This document shows, piece by piece, positions 4,798 to 5,683 of a stretch of DNA of 5,683 nt. The notes beneath the pieces were generated by a model, which saw nothing but the letters and a program-made list of their open reading frames with translations, ran no database searches and had not been told where the DNA came from. Numbering within the stretch: the first letter of the stretch is position 1; every line of letters begins with the position of its first letter. Source of the DNA: Phycisphaerales bacterium. GTDB lineage: Bacteria > Planctomycetota > Phycisphaerae > Tepidisphaerales > Tepidisphaeraceae. A program made the position numbers and the translations under genes. The stretch covers positions 1-5,683 of the forward strand of contig JAQGHJ010000622.1 of NCBI GenBank assembly GCA_028288905.1. Direction: 5' to 3'.

Positions 4798-5683
4798 ATG
4801 CAAACCGCTGTACAACGACGAGAGAAAACCCAGGGGACCCGCCGCGTCGCGTTCTACGCGTCCGAGCGGTCGGAGTACGCCGCGCGGGTCCTGTCCGGGG
4901 TGCTCCGGTACGCCGACGACCACGTCGGGTTCCTTCTCCGCGAGTTCCAGGACGACGTGACCGGGCGGGACGGCCCGGCGGGGCGGTGGGCGGGCGACCC
5001 GGTGCCGCCGTGGGACGGGTGGGGCGCCGACGGGGTGGTGGCGATCCTGCCGCACGGCCCGGCCGTGGTGCGGTGGGCGATGGCCGGCGGGGCTCCGGTC
5101 GTGTCGGTCGGCGGGGACTACCGCGGCCAACTGCCGACCGTGTACGTCGACCCGCTGTCGGTGGCGGACCTGGCGATCGACCACTTCCTCGTGACCGGGT
5201 ACGTCCACTTCGCGTTCGTGGGGGTGCGGGGGCTGCCGACGGTCGACCTCCGCCGGCAGTGCCTCGCCGGGCGGCTGGCGGACCTCGGGCAACCGCTGCT
5301 GAGCTACGAGCTGGAGACGAACCCGTGGCCGGGGCTGTACGACCTGGAGGCGCGGGCGGCCGCCGAGCCGGGGCTGAGCGAGTTCCTGCGGTCGGCGCCG
5401 AAGCCGCTGGCGGTGCTGGCGACGAGCGACTACGTCGGGCGAGTCGTTTGCATGGCGAGCGGGCGGCTCGGGCTCGGGGTGCCGCAGGAGGTCGGGGTGC
5501 TGGGCGTGGACAACTACGCCGCCGCTCGGGCGTCGATCCCGCCGCTGTCGAGCATCCAGGCCCCGGGCGAGGACGTCGGGTACCAGGCGATGGCGATGCT
5601 GGACGCGGCCGTCCGGGGCGGGGCCGGCGGGCGGCCCGGCGGGGCGTTGGCGAGCGCAGCGTCGCCCCCGGCCGTCGGGGTCC
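4798..5683 (+). CDS. XylR-like transcriptional regulator (periplasmic-binding-type sensor domain), 3' end outside window
   Basis: 295 codons are visible with no stop, so the gene continues past the right edge. The protein matches the sensor half of Escherichia coli XylR in order: VAFYASERSEYAARVLSGV near the start, a GADGVVAIL segment, PVVSVGGDY (VGGDY at 104-108), a YVDPLSVADLAIDHF segment, FAFVGV, LAVLATSDYVGR, then GVLGVDN (VDN at 237-239), the late LSSIQAPGEDVGYQA block, and a Gly/Ala-rich linker. This is the LacI/periplasmic-binding fold that binds a sugar in the cytoplasm. In XylR relatives an AraC-type helix-turn-helix pair follows at this point, and here it would lie just outside the window. 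The ATG at 4798 is the only in-frame start close to the conserved fold, but it has no clear ribosome binding site. The gene is divergent from the pseudopilin-lectin pair, which makes those genes its likely targets. The ligand is unknown: xylose is not implied. Confidence 0.92.
   Translation, partial: MQTAVQRREKTQGTRRVAFYASERSEYAARVLSGVLRYADDHVGFLLREFQDDVTGRDGPAGRWAGDPVPPWDGWGADGVVAILPHGPAVVRWAMAGGAPVVSVGGDYRGQLPTVYVDPLSVADLAIDHFLVTGYVHFAFVGVRGLPTVDLRRQCLAGRLADLGQPLLSYELETNPWPGLYDLEARAAAEPGLSEFLRSAPKPLAVLATSDYVGRVVCMASGRLGLGVPQEVGVLGVDNYAAARASIPPLSSIQAPGEDVGYQAMAMLDAAVRGGAGGRPGGALASAASPPAVGV

Noticed and set aside
4723..5292. A 189-codon minus-strand open frame opposite the regulator
   Set aside because: The plus strand codes for a clear XylR-like sensor domain; the minus frame is Arg/Pro/His-rich shadow.
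1..5683. CRISPR array, tRNA, rRNA or transposase gene
   Set aside because: No regularly spaced direct repeats, no tRNA-like cloverleaf or rRNA sequence, and no transposase motifs were seen.

Overview
The window is very GC-rich and carries a combination typical of Planctomycetota: a pseudopilin of the H-X9-DG type, a PEP-CTERM surface protein with an L-type lectin-like domain, and a XylR-type regulator. The family mix and the base composition suggest Gemmataceae (Gemmata-like), but no rRNA or other marker gene is present, so this is an inference.

Layout. Bases 1-1169 (minus) hold most of rarA, encoding a replication-associated AAA+ ATPase; its C-terminus runs off the left edge. Bases 1170-1371 hold a rarA ribosome binding site, a possible -10 box and a nested inverted repeat of about 94 bp. 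Bases 1372-1842 (minus) encode a small four-helix DoxX-like membrane protein. Bases 1843-2024 hold two GC-rich hairpins downstream of the next gene. Bases 2025-3554 (minus) encode a 509-residue exported lectin-like protein with a PEP-CTERM sorting tail. Bases 3629-4456 (minus) encode a type II pseudopilin-like protein, 74 bp upstream of the lectin gene and on the same strand. Bases 4457-4797 form a 341-bp divergent control region with a G-tract cluster, an AT-rich island and operator-like repeats. From 4798 to the right edge (plus) runs a XylR-like sugar-sensing regulator, cut before its expected AraC-type DNA-binding domain.

How the genes may work together. The pseudopilin and the lectin protein look like a two-gene transcription unit facing a sugar-responsive regulator. 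The inferred picture is a carbohydrate-responsive cell-surface module: the regulator senses a sugar, and the target genes encode a pilus-like fibre subunit and an exosortase-sorted glycan-binding protein. DoxX and rarA are probably independent neighbours. Every real gene here was identified from protein motifs read by eye; no database search was run.
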